From NCBI RefSeq assembly GCF_046058945.1, contig NZ_CP175511.1, positions 806,001 to 870,000 of the forward strand: a DNA stretch of 64,000 nt, read 5' to 3'. This document shows positions 53,732 to 62,099 of the stretch, in pieces. How positions within the stretch are numbered: position 1 is the first letter of the stretch; each line of letters starts with the position of its first letter. This stretch comes from Brochothrix campestris (lineage in GTDB: Bacteria; Bacillota; Bacilli; Lactobacillales; Listeriaceae). The translations under genes and the position numbers were made by a program. The notes below the pieces were generated by a model that saw nothing but the letters and a program-made list of their open reading frames with translations, did not search any database and was not told where the DNA came from.

Positions 53732-55351
53732 ATGAACGGATGGACACGATTAAACAATGCGATGACAAATAAAGGGACGGCGTTTACAGCGGCTGAACGC
53801 CGTGAGTATGGCTTAGAAGGTCTGTTACCCACTGCAATCCAAACATTGGCAGAGCAAAGCGAGCAGGCTTATCAGCAATTTCTGAAACGCTCAGATGCAA
53901 TGAGTCAACATCGCTTTTTGATGAGCTTATATGACACGAATCGCGTGTTGTTTTACTATTTAGTGAATCATCACGTGAGCGAAATGTTACCAATCATTTA
54001 TACACCGACGATTGGTGATGCAGTGATGCAATATAACGAAGACTATACAACGCCAAAAGACGCCTTGTTTTTATCGATTAATGATGCGCCAGCGACGATT
54101 GAACGTATTATTAAACAACGGGCTGACTTGCAACCAAATGTAAAGATGGTTGTGATTACCGATGGTGAAGGTGTGCTCGGAATTGGTGATTGGGGGATTA
54201 ACGGCGTTAATATTTCAATCGGTAAATTGGCGGTTTATACTGTTGCGGCTAATGTTAACCCAGCAGATGTTTTACCGGTCGTATTGGATGTCGGAACGAA
54301 TAATGAACAACTACTAGCGAATCCCTTTTATTTAGGTAACCGTCATGCGCGTATAGGAGGCACTATCTACGATGGCTTTATTGAAAACGTCGTTAAGGCG
54401 ATGACAACAACGTATCCGAACGTATTGCTACACTGGGAAGATTTTGGTCGAGCTAATGCGGCCCGTATATTAGCGAAGTATCAACCTGATTACTTAACCT
54501 TTAATGACGATATTCAAGGGACTGGTATTATGGTTGTAGCAGCTGCTTTAGCAGCATCGCAAGCGGCTGATATTCAGCTAAAAGAACAACGTGTGCTTAT
54601 TTTTGGTGGTGGAACGGCTGGTGTCGGAGTTGCGACGCAGTTGCTAGATGAAATGACCCGTCAAAGCGGTTCTGATCAATGTAAGCAACAATTACACCTC
54701 TTTGATCGAGAAGGACTCGTACTCCAATCACAGCCGAACTTAACGACGGGACAACAACTGTTTGCTCAAGATGATGCGAACTTTAGTTGTGATACAGGTA
54801 ATTTAGCTGCTGTTATTCGAGCAGTAAAACCGACGATGTTAATCGGTTCATCAGGTGTTCCGGGCGCATTCACACAAGAAGTGATTGAGGCAATGGTAGC
54901 TCATTGCGAGCGACCAGCTATCATTCCATTATCCAACCCGACACGTTTATCAGAAGCAACACCAGCTGATATTATCGAATGGACAAAGGGACAGGCGTTA
55001 GTCGTGACTGGGAGTCCATTTGCACCGGTTACTTACAACGGACAGACGTATACGATTGGGCAAGCGAACAATGCCTTGTTATATCCCGGTTTAGGACTGG
55101 GTGCAGTTGCAGCCCAAGCACAAAGTGTAACGATGGCGATGCTAAGTGCCGCTGCAAATGCAGTGGCTGACTTAGTGGATGCAAGCATACCTGGCGCGAG
55201 CCTATTACCGAACGTGGCCGATTTAAAAACAGCCTCGTTCGCTGTCGCTGTCGCTGTCGTCAAACAAGCGATTGCCGATGGTGTCAGTGCCGTAAAACTA
55301 GCAGATGCCGAAGCGGTTGTGCGTGCACAGATGTGGCAAGCACAGTATTGA
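53732..55351 (+). CDS. malic/malolactic enzyme family protein
   Basis: About 539 residues, the size of malolactic enzymes and of long NAD-malic enzymes. N-terminal LNNAMTNKGTAFTAAERRE and C-terminal RAQMWQAQY resemble malolactic enzymes of lactic acid bacteria, whereas IIYTPTIGDAVMQY matches malic enzymes (malolactic enzymes have YDP there). Central VVITDGEGVLGIGDWG, LTFNDDIQGTGI and NAD-binding FGGGTAGVGVA are shared. It converts malate to lactate or pyruvate with loss of CO2; which one cannot be settled by eye. Start ATG 53732 with AAGGAG. Hairpin array 4 starts directly at its stop. Confidence 0.88.
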   Translation: MNGWTRLNNAMTNKGTAFTAAERREYGLEGLLPTAIQTLAEQSEQAYQQFLKRSDAMSQHRFLMSLYDTNRVLFYYLVNHHVSEMLPIIYTPTIGDAVMQYNEDYTTPKDALFLSINDAPATIERIIKQRADLQPNVKMVVITDGEGVLGIGDWGINGVNISIGKLAVYTVAANVNPADVLPVVLDVGTNNEQLLANPFYLGNRHARIGGTIYDGFIENVVKAMTTTYPNVLLHWEDFGRANAARILAKYQPDYLTFNDDIQGTGIMVVAAALAASQAADIQLKEQRVLIFGGGTAGVGVATQLLDEMTRQSGSDQCKQQLHLFDREGLVLQSQPNLTTGQQLFAQDDANFSCDTGNLAAVIRAVKPTMLIGSSGVPGAFTQEVIEAMVAHCERPAIIPLSNPTRLSEATPADIIEWTKGQALVVTGSPFAPVTYNGQTYTIGQANNALLYPGLGLGAVAAQAQSVTMAMLSAAANAVADLVDASIPGASLLPNVADLKTASFAVAVAVVKQAIADGVSAVKLADAEAVVRAQMWQAQY

Positions 55352-55585
55352 ACTAGAGGAATGAACGTAATTTAAAGTCGTTCTCAACCGCAGTGATTGG
55401 AGAAAATAACGTCTCGACGGTGTCTCAAAACTGCGTTATTTTTGAAATCACCCAGGTTTAGGGGATAAATACTGGAGAAATGAAAGTGAAATTGGCTCAT
55501 TCAACAGCGTATAAAGCGTAAAGATCGTGCGAGTGATTATCTCCGATGCAAGCAAATAATTTTGATGAAAACGAACGTTCAATTC
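55352..55585 (+). repeat. hairpin repeat array 4, degenerate (two unlike units)
   Basis: Begins at the malic enzyme stop with ACTAGAGGAATGAACG, a linker of the array 2 type. Unit 1 (to about 55488) matches array 2: GTGATTGGAGAAAATAACG and CGTTATTTTTGAAATCAC are the same two arms, but the loop has changed to TCTCGACGGTGTCTCAAAACTG. A second linker (ACTGGAGAAATGAAAGTGA, from about 55471) leads to unit 2, which matches array 1: CATTCAACAGCGTATAAAG and AAAGATCGTGCGAGTGATTA. It ends before a strong terminator. This locus links the two subtypes. Confidence 0.75.
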
Positions 55586-55597
55586 GACTTTGACTAC

Positions 55598-55629
55598 AAA
55601 AAAAAAACGCCAAACGGCGTTTTTTTTTA
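55598..55629. terminator. bidirectional intrinsic terminator
   Basis: A run of A, CGCC-AAA-GGCG, a run of T. Ends the malic enzyme/array 4 transcript and overlaps the stop of the converging rhodanese gene. Confidence 0.92.
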
Positions 55630-56016
55630 TTTTGATTTAGTTTTGCCTTTCCACCCTTGATAGCCAGCTTTTAATTGGTAAATATCTTTGGCCCCTTTTT
55701 TTGCCATTTTAATAGCAAAACGGTTGCTACGAGCAGCACCTTGGCAGTAAATATAAAGTGGTAAGTCAGTTCGTAATTCGTTTGAACGTTGACGGAATTG
55801 TGAAAACGGAATGTTACGGGCACCTAAAATGTGACCTGAATCAAATTCACGTTGTTCACGAACATCGATCAGTTGTGCTTTACGGTAACCTTTTTTGAAT
55901 TCTTCTTCAGTTAAGCGAGTCACAATACGACGTGCGCGCATAATGAAGTACAGTTGGTAAAGAACAATGATGACAATAATTGCCAGTAAAGTAAATAATA
56001 TGTTCAATTCGTACAC
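55627..56016 (-). CDS. membrane-anchored rhodanese-like protein
   Basis: 129 residues. N-terminal helix (about 5-25), then a single rhodanese domain: AQLIDVREQREFDSGHILGARNIPFS and active Cys in YIYCQGAARSNRFA. Likely a cytosol-facing sulfurtransferase of the YqhL type, found beside gcvPB or DUF1385 in Listeria and Bacillus. AGAGGTG precedes the ATG. Confidence 0.9.
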   Translation of the reverse strand: MYELNILFTLLAIIVIIVLYQLYFIMRARRIVTRLTEEEFKKGYRKAQLIDVREQREFDSGHILGARNIPFSQFRQRSNELRTDLPLYIYCQGAARSNRFAIKMAKKGAKDIYQLKAGYQGWKGKTKSK

Positions 56017-56103
56017 CTCTTCTTAGTTAATCACTACTTTTTAATTATAACGATAATAGCTGACTTTATAAAGAGCTAAATGAATTTTAGTAGAAATAAT
56101 CAG

Positions 56104-57075
56104 TTAGTTTGTTAAAGGTTGGTCATTAACAGCGCCTGTTTTTTGAAAACGTTCATCTGTCTTGAGTAAAGAGGGTTGTTTTTCAATCGCTCGCAATGCT
56201 TCGAACGAGGCAAGTGCGACTTCAACTTGCTTATCGGTCGGCTCTTTTGTTGTAAGCAGCTGTAACCATAAACCAGGGTAACCTAAGTATTTTAATAGCG
56301 GTAGCTGCCGGCATTTATTCGTTGCTTGCAATACTTCAAATGAGATACCCATTACTACAGGGATTAGTAAAATACGCGACAGTAACCGGAGCCAAAAAGG
56401 GTCGGTCGGAAAAAAGAAGTAGACGAACATCCCGATAATGACCGTGAATAAAATGAAGCTTGAACCACAACGATAATGGAGTCGAGTCGCTTTTTGGACA
56501 TTCGCAACCGTCATTGCTTGTCCACTTTCGTAACAGTTGATGACCTTATGTTCCGAGCCGTGGTATTGAAAAATCGTTTTAATTAATTTTGTTTGCGAAA
56601 CGATTAGTAAATAGCCGACTAACAGGCTTAATTTAAAGACACTTTCTAAAATGATTTGCGTGGCGTGACCGGGGAAAATCGGCTTTAGTATTCCCGCGAT
56701 AAAGACAGGGATAAGTGTCAACGCGAATTTAGCAAACAGAAAGGTAATGATACCTAACAACGCCACCAGGACGTATACCCCCGTATCGATTAGTTTTGAA
56801 CGTGATTTTTCAGGTGCTACTTCATCGACTTCTTGTTGTTCAGCCGAAAAAGTTAGATGCTTACCGCCAACCTTAGTAGACTCAATTAACGCGATAATCC
56901 CACGAACGAAGGGGATTTTTTTTAAGCGTCTGGCCCAGTTAGGGGACTGACGTTCTAAGTAATAGTAGGTCAGGCTGTCATCGGGGAGACGGACGGCAGT
57001 CACGGTATGTTTACCCGTGCCAAACATGACGCCTTCAACAACAGCTTGACCACCATAAACACTTTTAGGTTCCAT
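56104..57075 (-). CDS. DUF1385 membrane protein (YqhQ-like)
   Basis: About 323 residues starting MEPKSVYGGQAVVEGVMFG, the family's conserved N-terminus. Several helices from about residue 90 onward and the conserved HGSEHKVINCYE and LHYRCGSSFILF motifs, then GISFEVLQATNKC and PGLWLQLLTTKEPTDKQVEVA. Function unknown (regulator of transporter activity has been suggested for the family). ATG 57075 is chosen over an upstream extension; AGGAG lies upstream. Confidence 0.88.
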   Translation of the reverse strand: MEPKSVYGGQAVVEGVMFGTGKHTVTAVRLPDDSLTYYYLERQSPNWARRLKKIPFVRGIIALIESTKVGGKHLTFSAEQQEVDEVAPEKSRSKLIDTGVYVLVALLGIITFLFAKFALTLIPVFIAGILKPIFPGHATQIILESVFKLSLLVGYLLIVSQTKLIKTIFQYHGSEHKVINCYESGQAMTVANVQKATRLHYRCGSSFILFTVIIGMFVYFFFPTDPFWLRLLSRILLIPVVMGISFEVLQATNKCRQLPLLKYLGYPGLWLQLLTTKEPTDKQVEVALASFEALRAIEKQPSLLKTDERFQKTGAVNDQPLTN

Positions 57076-57185
57076 GCAATGATGCTCCTTTACTTTATAA
57101 AATCTACTGTTAAGTATAGCATATCTGAGGCAGATTACGGCCGTCTGATGGTTAATCCCTCTAAAAAAACAGGCTTTTGTGAATA

Positions 57186-57214
57186 TTCGCACTTTGATGA
57201 AGTTATGATATAAT
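57186..57214 (+). promoter_or_regulatory. promoter of pepQ
   Basis: TTCGCA at 57186-57191, a 17-base spacer and an extended -10, TGATATAAT, ending at 57214. Confidence 0.7.
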
Positions 57215-57250
57215 AAAGCAGAAAATAAGACGACGACAGGAGATGCTGAC

Positions 57251-58312
57251 ATGGAGAGATTAACAAACATACGACAAGCAATGAAGAGTAAAGCAATCGA
57301 GGCCTTATTGTTAACGAGTCCTTATAACTTACGCTATGCTACTGGATTTACAGGCTCGACTGGTATCGCCTTAATTACGCTAGAAGCGGCCTACTTTATT
57401 ACTGATTTTCGCTACACAGAACAAGCGGCGGAAGAATGCCAAGACTTTGAGATTGTTGAGCAACACTCGAGTATGTACGCCGAAGCAAATAAGTGTTTAG
57501 CGCAGCATCAGCTCGCAACCGTTCATTTCGAGTCCGATTTTGTGAGCATGACGTTGTATAAGACATTGCAATCGACTTTTACGGCTACATTAGAACCAGT
57601 AAGTGGTGTGATTGAGCCGTTACGAATGATTAAAACACCAGCTGAAATCGCGATTGTCAAACAGGCAATTGCAATTAGCGACCAAGCGTTTACTGATATT
57701 CTTAATTTTATTCGACCAGGAGTGACAGAGCAAGAAGTATCAAATGAATTGTTATTTAACATGATGCGTCAAGGCGCAACCGGTGCTTCGTTTGATACGA
57801 TTGTGGCTTCAGGTCATCGTTCAGCGATGCCACATGGTGTTGCCTCAAATAAGGTAATTGAAACAGGAGATTTTGTTACCCTTGATTTTGGGTGTTACTA
57901 CAATGGTTATGTATCAGATATGACTCGGACGATTGCAGTCGGTCAACCGAGCGCGCAATTACGCGAAATTTATGATGTCACTCTGGCGGCGAACGAAGCT
58001 GTTATTCAACAAATTAAAGCAGGGATGACGGGTGTGGCTGTTGATAAGATTGCACGTGATGTTATTAGTAAAGCTGGTTATGGCGATGCGTTTGGCCATT
58101 CACTAGGTCATGGCATTGGCTTGGAAATTCATGAAGGCCCTAACGCCTCAATGAAATCAACACATGTGCTACAACCCGGCCATATTATCACGGATGAGCC
58201 TGGTATTTATTTGCCAGGTGTTGGTGGTGTAAGGATTGAAGATGATATTCTCATTAAAGAAGACGGGATTGAAGTATTAACACAGTCATCGAAAAAATTA
58301 CTTGTTTTATAG
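57251..58312 (+). CDS. pepQ: M24 family Xaa-Pro peptidase
   Basis: 353 residues, creatinase-like N-terminal domain (1 to about 125) and pita-bread catalytic domain. Metal ligands: Asp in LDFGCYYNGYVSDMTR, His in FGHSLGHGIGLEIHEGP, Glu in DEPGIYLPG and in VRIEDD. Cleaves Xaa-Pro peptides in the cytosol (proline dipeptidase or aminopeptidase P type). AGGAG upstream. Usually followed by efp, which is missing here. Confidence 0.93.
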   Translation: MERLTNIRQAMKSKAIEALLLTSPYNLRYATGFTGSTGIALITLEAAYFITDFRYTEQAAEECQDFEIVEQHSSMYAEANKCLAQHQLATVHFESDFVSMTLYKTLQSTFTATLEPVSGVIEPLRMIKTPAEIAIVKQAIAISDQAFTDILNFIRPGVTEQEVSNELLFNMMRQGATGASFDTIVASGHRSAMPHGVASNKVIETGDFVTLDFGCYYNGYVSDMTRTIAVGQPSAQLREIYDVTLAANEAVIQQIKAGMTGVAVDKIARDVISKAGYGDAFGHSLGHGIGLEIHEGPNASMKSTHVLQPGHIITDEPGIYLPGVGGVRIEDDILIKEDGIEVLTQSSKKLLVL

Positions 58313-58330
58313 TCTATTGACCAATCGTAC

Positions 58331-58377
58331 AAAAACTGTTCTTGTTAACTAGAAATAGTTGTCGAGAACAGTTTTTA
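58331..58377 (+). terminator. intrinsic terminator after pepQ
   Basis: AAAAACTGTTCT pairs with AGAACAGTTTTT around a long loop. Confidence 0.8.
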
Positions 58378-58501
58378 TTTAAATATATGTCAAAATGTGC
58401 TAGAATTAAGCGGAGAATGTCCACGAAAAGTGGTATATTAGATGTGGCGTATGTCTATCAGACGCGTAAAAATTTTAGAAGAACATAAGGGAGTGCATAT
58501 A

Positions 58502-58945
58502 ATGTTAACACTGAAAGAGATTAAAGAACTTGTCGCGGTCATTGATAACTCATCTTTGACTGAATTTGCCTACAAAACAGAGCAAGGTGAAGTTGTACTT
58601 AAGAAAGAAACACAAATTGTTGCAGCGACACCTGTTGCACAAACGATGGCAGCACCAACGCCAATTGCTACTATAAGTGAAACAGCAGCGCCTGTTGAAG
58701 TAGTAGGAACTGCAATTCAATCACCGATGGTCGGAACATTTTATAGTGCCTCTAACCCTGAATCGCCTGCTTTTGTTAAGGTCGGTGACCGTGTGTCTAA
58801 AGGGCAAGTTGTTTGTATTATTGAAGCAATGAAATTGTTTAATGAAATTAAATCTGATGTAGATGGTGTCGTTGTCGAAGTGCTTGCTGAGAGCGGACAA
58901 CTTGTTGAATTTGATCAACCACTATTTAAAATTAAAGAAAACTAA
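58502..58945 (+). CDS. accB: acetyl-CoA carboxylase biotin carboxyl carrier protein
   Basis: 147 residues. An N-terminal helix region (LTLKEIKELVAVIDNSSLTEF), a Pro/Ala/Thr linker (about 40-70) and a C-terminal biotinyl domain with the biotinylated Lys111 in EAMKLFNEI. The start is ATG 58502 with GGGAG upstream; an upstream frame extension has no family support. Carries CO2 from AccC to the carboxyltransferase in fatty acid synthesis. Operon with accC, asp23, nusB, folD. Confidence 0.95.
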   Translation: MLTLKEIKELVAVIDNSSLTEFAYKTEQGEVVLKKETQIVAATPVAQTMAAPTPIATISETAAPVEVVGTAIQSPMVGTFYSASNPESPAFVKVGDRVSKGQVVCIIEAMKLFNEIKSDVDGVVVEVLAESGQLVEFDQPLFKIKEN

Positions 58946-58957
58946 GGGGACGACAAA

Positions 58958-60313
58958 ATGATTAAGCGTATTTTAATTGCTAACCGTGGAGAAATCGCTG
59001 TTCGAATTATTCGTGCCTGCAAGGAACTTGATATTGAGAGCGTGGCTATTTATTCAACAGCAGATAAAGAAGCGCTGCATGTTCAATTAGCAGACGAAGC
59101 ATACTGTGTTGGACCAGCACCATCAACTGAAAGCTACTTAAACACAAGTAGTATTATTAGTGTTGCTAAACTAACAAACTGTGATGCGATCCATCCCGGA
59201 TATGGCTTCTTATCAGAAAATCCGGATTTTGCTGAAATTTGCCGTGAGTGTAAACTGATTTTCATCGGTCCTTCACCCGAAGCAATTTCACAAATGGGAA
59301 CAAAAGATGAGGCCCGTGAAACGATGCGTGCCGCTGGTGTACCAGTTGTACCAGGGTCTGTTGGCATTGTAGCAAGTATTGAAGATGCTCGTGAAATCGC
59401 CGAAGGCATTGGTTACCCTGTCATTATTAAGGCAACAGCCGGTGGTGGTGGTAAAGGTATCCGTGTCGCTTATGATGAAGCAGAACTTATCGAAGGCGTT
59501 CAAATCACGCAAAAAGAAGCAGCGGCTGCCTTTGGTAATCCAGGTGTGTATCTTGAAAAATTCATCGAGGACTTCCGTCACGTTGAAATTCAAGTATTAG
59601 CCGATAATTTTGGGAATGCCGTATACGTTGGTGAACGTGATTGTACCGTGCAACGTCGGATGCAAAAATTGATTGAAGAATGTCCATCGCCAGCATTAAC
59701 TGATGCGTTACGCGCGGAAATGGGAACAGCAGCTGTGAAAGCAGCCTTAGCGGTTGATTATTCTGGTGCGGGAACGATTGAATTTATTTTTGACCATCAT
59801 CAAAACAAATTTTATTTCATGGAGATGAATACACGTATTCAAGTCGAACATCCCGTGACGGAATTAGTTTATGGTATTGATTTGATCAAAGAAATGATTT
59901 CTATTGCGAATAATAATCCGTTGAGTGTGACTCAAGCAGACCTTAAGAGTAACGGTTGGGCGATTGAATGTCGTATTAACGCGGAAGATGCGAGCAACAA
60001 CTTTATGCCATCAGCGGGCTTGATTAATTTTTATCTACCGCCAGGAGGCTATGGTGTTCGTATTGATTCAGCTGTTTATCCAGGCTATAAAATTCCGCCT
60101 TACTATGACTCAATGATTGCAAAATTAATTGTGCATGGTGCGACACGTGAAGAAGCCATTGCCCGTATGAAACGTGCGTTAGCTGAATTTAGCATCGAAG
60201 GCGTTAAAACAACGATTCCGTTCCATCAACGAGTGCTAAAACATGAAAAATTCATCGATGCTGATTTTAATACGAAATTTTTAGAAACATACGATGTAAT
60301 GAATGATAACTAA
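58958..60313 (+). CDS. accC: acetyl-CoA carboxylase biotin carboxylase
   Basis: 451 residues, ATP-grasp: N-terminal IKRILIANRGEIAVRIIRACKEL, Gly-rich ATP loop ATAGGGGKGIRV, MEMNTRIQVEHPVTE, and C-terminal domain. Carboxylates biotin on AccB. 12 bases behind accB. No anomaly. Confidence 0.97.
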   Translation: MIKRILIANRGEIAVRIIRACKELDIESVAIYSTADKEALHVQLADEAYCVGPAPSTESYLNTSSIISVAKLTNCDAIHPGYGFLSENPDFAEICRECKLIFIGPSPEAISQMGTKDEARETMRAAGVPVVPGSVGIVASIEDAREIAEGIGYPVIIKATAGGGGKGIRVAYDEAELIEGVQITQKEAAAAFGNPGVYLEKFIEDFRHVEIQVLADNFGNAVYVGERDCTVQRRMQKLIEECPSPALTDALRAEMGTAAVKAALAVDYSGAGTIEFIFDHHQNKFYFMEMNTRIQVEHPVTELVYGIDLIKEMISIANNNPLSVTQADLKSNGWAIECRINAEDASNNFMPSAGLINFYLPPGGYGVRIDSAVYPGYKIPPYYDSMIAKLIVHGATREEAIARMKRALAEFSIEGVKTTIPFHQRVLKHEKFIDADFNTKFLETYDVMNDN

Positions 60314-60333
60314 TAAATTTGGAGGTGAAGCGA

Positions 60334-60696
60334 ATGGTACAAGCGCTAAATCATGAAGAATTAGGTCAGGTGGAAGTCGCACCTGAAGTCCTTGGGGTCA
60401 TTGCCAGTATTGCTGCTAGTGAGGTTGAGGGTGTTGTCGATATGCACGGAACTTTTTATAATGCACTCGCCGAAAAATTTGGGCGTGTAAATTATACAAA
60501 AGGTGTTAAAATAGATATGATAAATGATGCGATCGTTGTGGATGTCTATGTTACAGTTGCCTATGGTAAAGCAATTCCACTTGTGGCCGAAGCAGTTCAA
60601 GAAAATGTTCAATCAACGATATACACAATGACAAATCTTGACATCCGAGAAGTCAATATTCATGTGGTAGATATTCAAATTGTAAAACATGCTTAA
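60334..60696 (+). CDS. Asp23/Gls24 family protein (YqhY-like)
   Basis: About 120 residues: GQVEVAPEVLGVIASIAASEVEGVVDMHG, VKIDMINDAIVVDVYVTVAYG and INTHVVDIQIVK-like end, typical of Asp23. In B. subtilis the accC neighbour YqhY is reported to affect acetyl-CoA carboxylase activity. ATG 60334 chosen over TTG 60319 since GGAGG lies 8 bases upstream. Confidence 0.92.
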   Translation: MVQALNHEELGQVEVAPEVLGVIASIAASEVEGVVDMHGTFYNALAEKFGRVNYTKGVKIDMINDAIVVDVYVTVAYGKAIPLVAEAVQENVQSTIYTMTNLDIREVNIHVVDIQIVKHA

Positions 60697-60737
60697 CAAG
60701 CAAAACGAGAGCATGTAAATAGAGGAGAAAAGAAGAA

Positions 60738-61130
60738 ATGAAAAGACGTGAAGCACGTGAGAAAGCGGTTCAAATTTTATTCCAATTCAACTTTGATAAA
60801 GAGTTAACAGTCGAATTAGCCATTAATAACGTGACATCAGAACCTGATGAGTATTTAGTTAGCCTTGTTAAAGGGACGTTGGCAAAAGAAGCTGAACTCG
60901 ATGAAATTATTAAAGCCCATCTTGTTAAATGGCGCATTGAGCGGATTAACAAAGTCGATTTAGCGATTTTACGCATTGCAACCTACGAATTGCTCTTTGA
61001 TAAGGAAACACCTACAAATGTTGTTATTAACGAAGCAATCGATTTATCACGTTTATTTGGCGATGATCAATCGCGTAAATTTGTTAACGGCATGATGTCT
61101 AACATCGCAGCAGCTATCGACGAACAGTAA
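60738..61130 (+). CDS. nusB: transcription antitermination protein NusB
   Basis: 130 residues, all helical: KRREAREKAVQILFQFNFD start, WRIERINKVDLAILRIATYELLF, NEAIDLSRLFGDDQSRKFVNGMM. Binds boxA RNA with NusE in rRNA antitermination. GAGGAG precedes it. Place between asp23 and folD is the standard Firmicute order. Confidence 0.96.
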   Translation: MKRREAREKAVQILFQFNFDKELTVELAINNVTSEPDEYLVSLVKGTLAKEAELDEIIKAHLVKWRIERINKVDLAILRIATYELLFDKETPTNVVINEAIDLSRLFGDDQSRKFVNGMMSNIAAAIDEQ

Positions 61131-61183
61131 CAACTAAGAACGATACTTTACACAATTAACCGAATTGAATGGGGGACGAATAC

Positions 61184-62035
61184 ATGGGTCACATCATCAA
61201 TGGCAAACAGATTGCAGCACAAACGCAAGTATCGATTACAGAACGAATTGAAGCATTTACGGCAGAAACAGGGGTGAAACCTGGTTTAACCGTCGTACTT
61301 GTCGGTGAAGATCAGGCATCACAGGTCTATGTGCGTAATAAAGAAAAACGCGCAGTTGCTGCGGGGATTAATTCAGCAGTTATCCGTTTAGAGGCGACAA
61401 CCTCTGAAGCAGAATTGTTAGCGGTGGTTGAACAATTGAATCAAGCTGAAGAGGTTCACGGTATTTTAGTGCAGTTACCGTTACCAAAAACAATCGATGC
61501 CGATAAGGTGCTCGATCGTATATCACCGTTAAAAGATGTCGATGGGTTTCATCCAATCAACGTCGGTAATTTGGCAATTGGCAAAGAAGCGTTTGTTCCA
61601 TGTACACCAGCCGGAATTATTCGGTTGATAAAATCAACAGGCGAAACAATTGCTGGCAAAGAAGCGGTTGTAGTTGGCCGTAGTAATATCGTTGGTAAAC
61701 CCGTTGCGCAACTGTTGTTGCAAGAGAATGCAACGGTAACGATTGCGCATTCACGGACTACTGATTTAGCGGCAGTCACAAAACGGGCCGATATTTTAGT
61801 TGTAGCGACCGGTTTAGCGAAGTTCATTAAAAAAGAACACCTTAAACCAGGAGCAATTGTAATTGATGTTGGTATGGATCGTGATGAAAACAACAGGCTC
61901 TGTGGCGATGTTGATTTTGATGACTGTATTGATGTTGCTGGTTACCTTACACCAGTACCGGGTGGCGTTGGTCCGATGACAATTACAATGTTGTTAGAAA
62001 ATACCTTGATTTCAGCCGAACGTCATACAAACTAA
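61184..62035 (+). CDS. folD: bifunctional methylene-THF dehydrogenase/methenyl-THF cyclohydrolase
   Basis: About 283 residues: YVRNKEKRAVAAGI with the catalytic Lys region, GILVQLPLPK, KDVDGFHPINVGNL, and the NADP motif VVVGRSNIVGKPVA. Links the methylene- and formyl-THF pools, complementing gcvT and the cyclo-ligase in the window. ATG 61184 (MGHIINGKQIAAQT) fits the GGGGG site better than ATG 61169. Confidence 0.96.
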   Translation: MGHIINGKQIAAQTQVSITERIEAFTAETGVKPGLTVVLVGEDQASQVYVRNKEKRAVAAGINSAVIRLEATTSEAELLAVVEQLNQAEEVHGILVQLPLPKTIDADKVLDRISPLKDVDGFHPINVGNLAIGKEAFVPCTPAGIIRLIKSTGETIAGKEAVVVGRSNIVGKPVAQLLLQENATVTIAHSRTTDLAAVTKRADILVVATGLAKFIKKEHLKPGAIVIDVGMDRDENNRLCGDVDFDDCIDVAGYLTPVPGGVGPMTITMLLENTLISAERHTN

Positions 62036-62059
62036 AGTAAAAAGAACCGTTTAAACTTC

Positions 62060-62095
62060 AAAAAGGCCACTCTCAATAATGAGAGTGGCCTTTTT
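62060..62095. terminator. bidirectional intrinsic terminator
   Basis: AAAAAGGCCACTCTC pairs with GAGAGTGGCCTTTTT around AATAAT. Ends the acc-folD operon and the converging gene. Confidence 0.93.
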
Positions 62096-62099
62096 GGTG

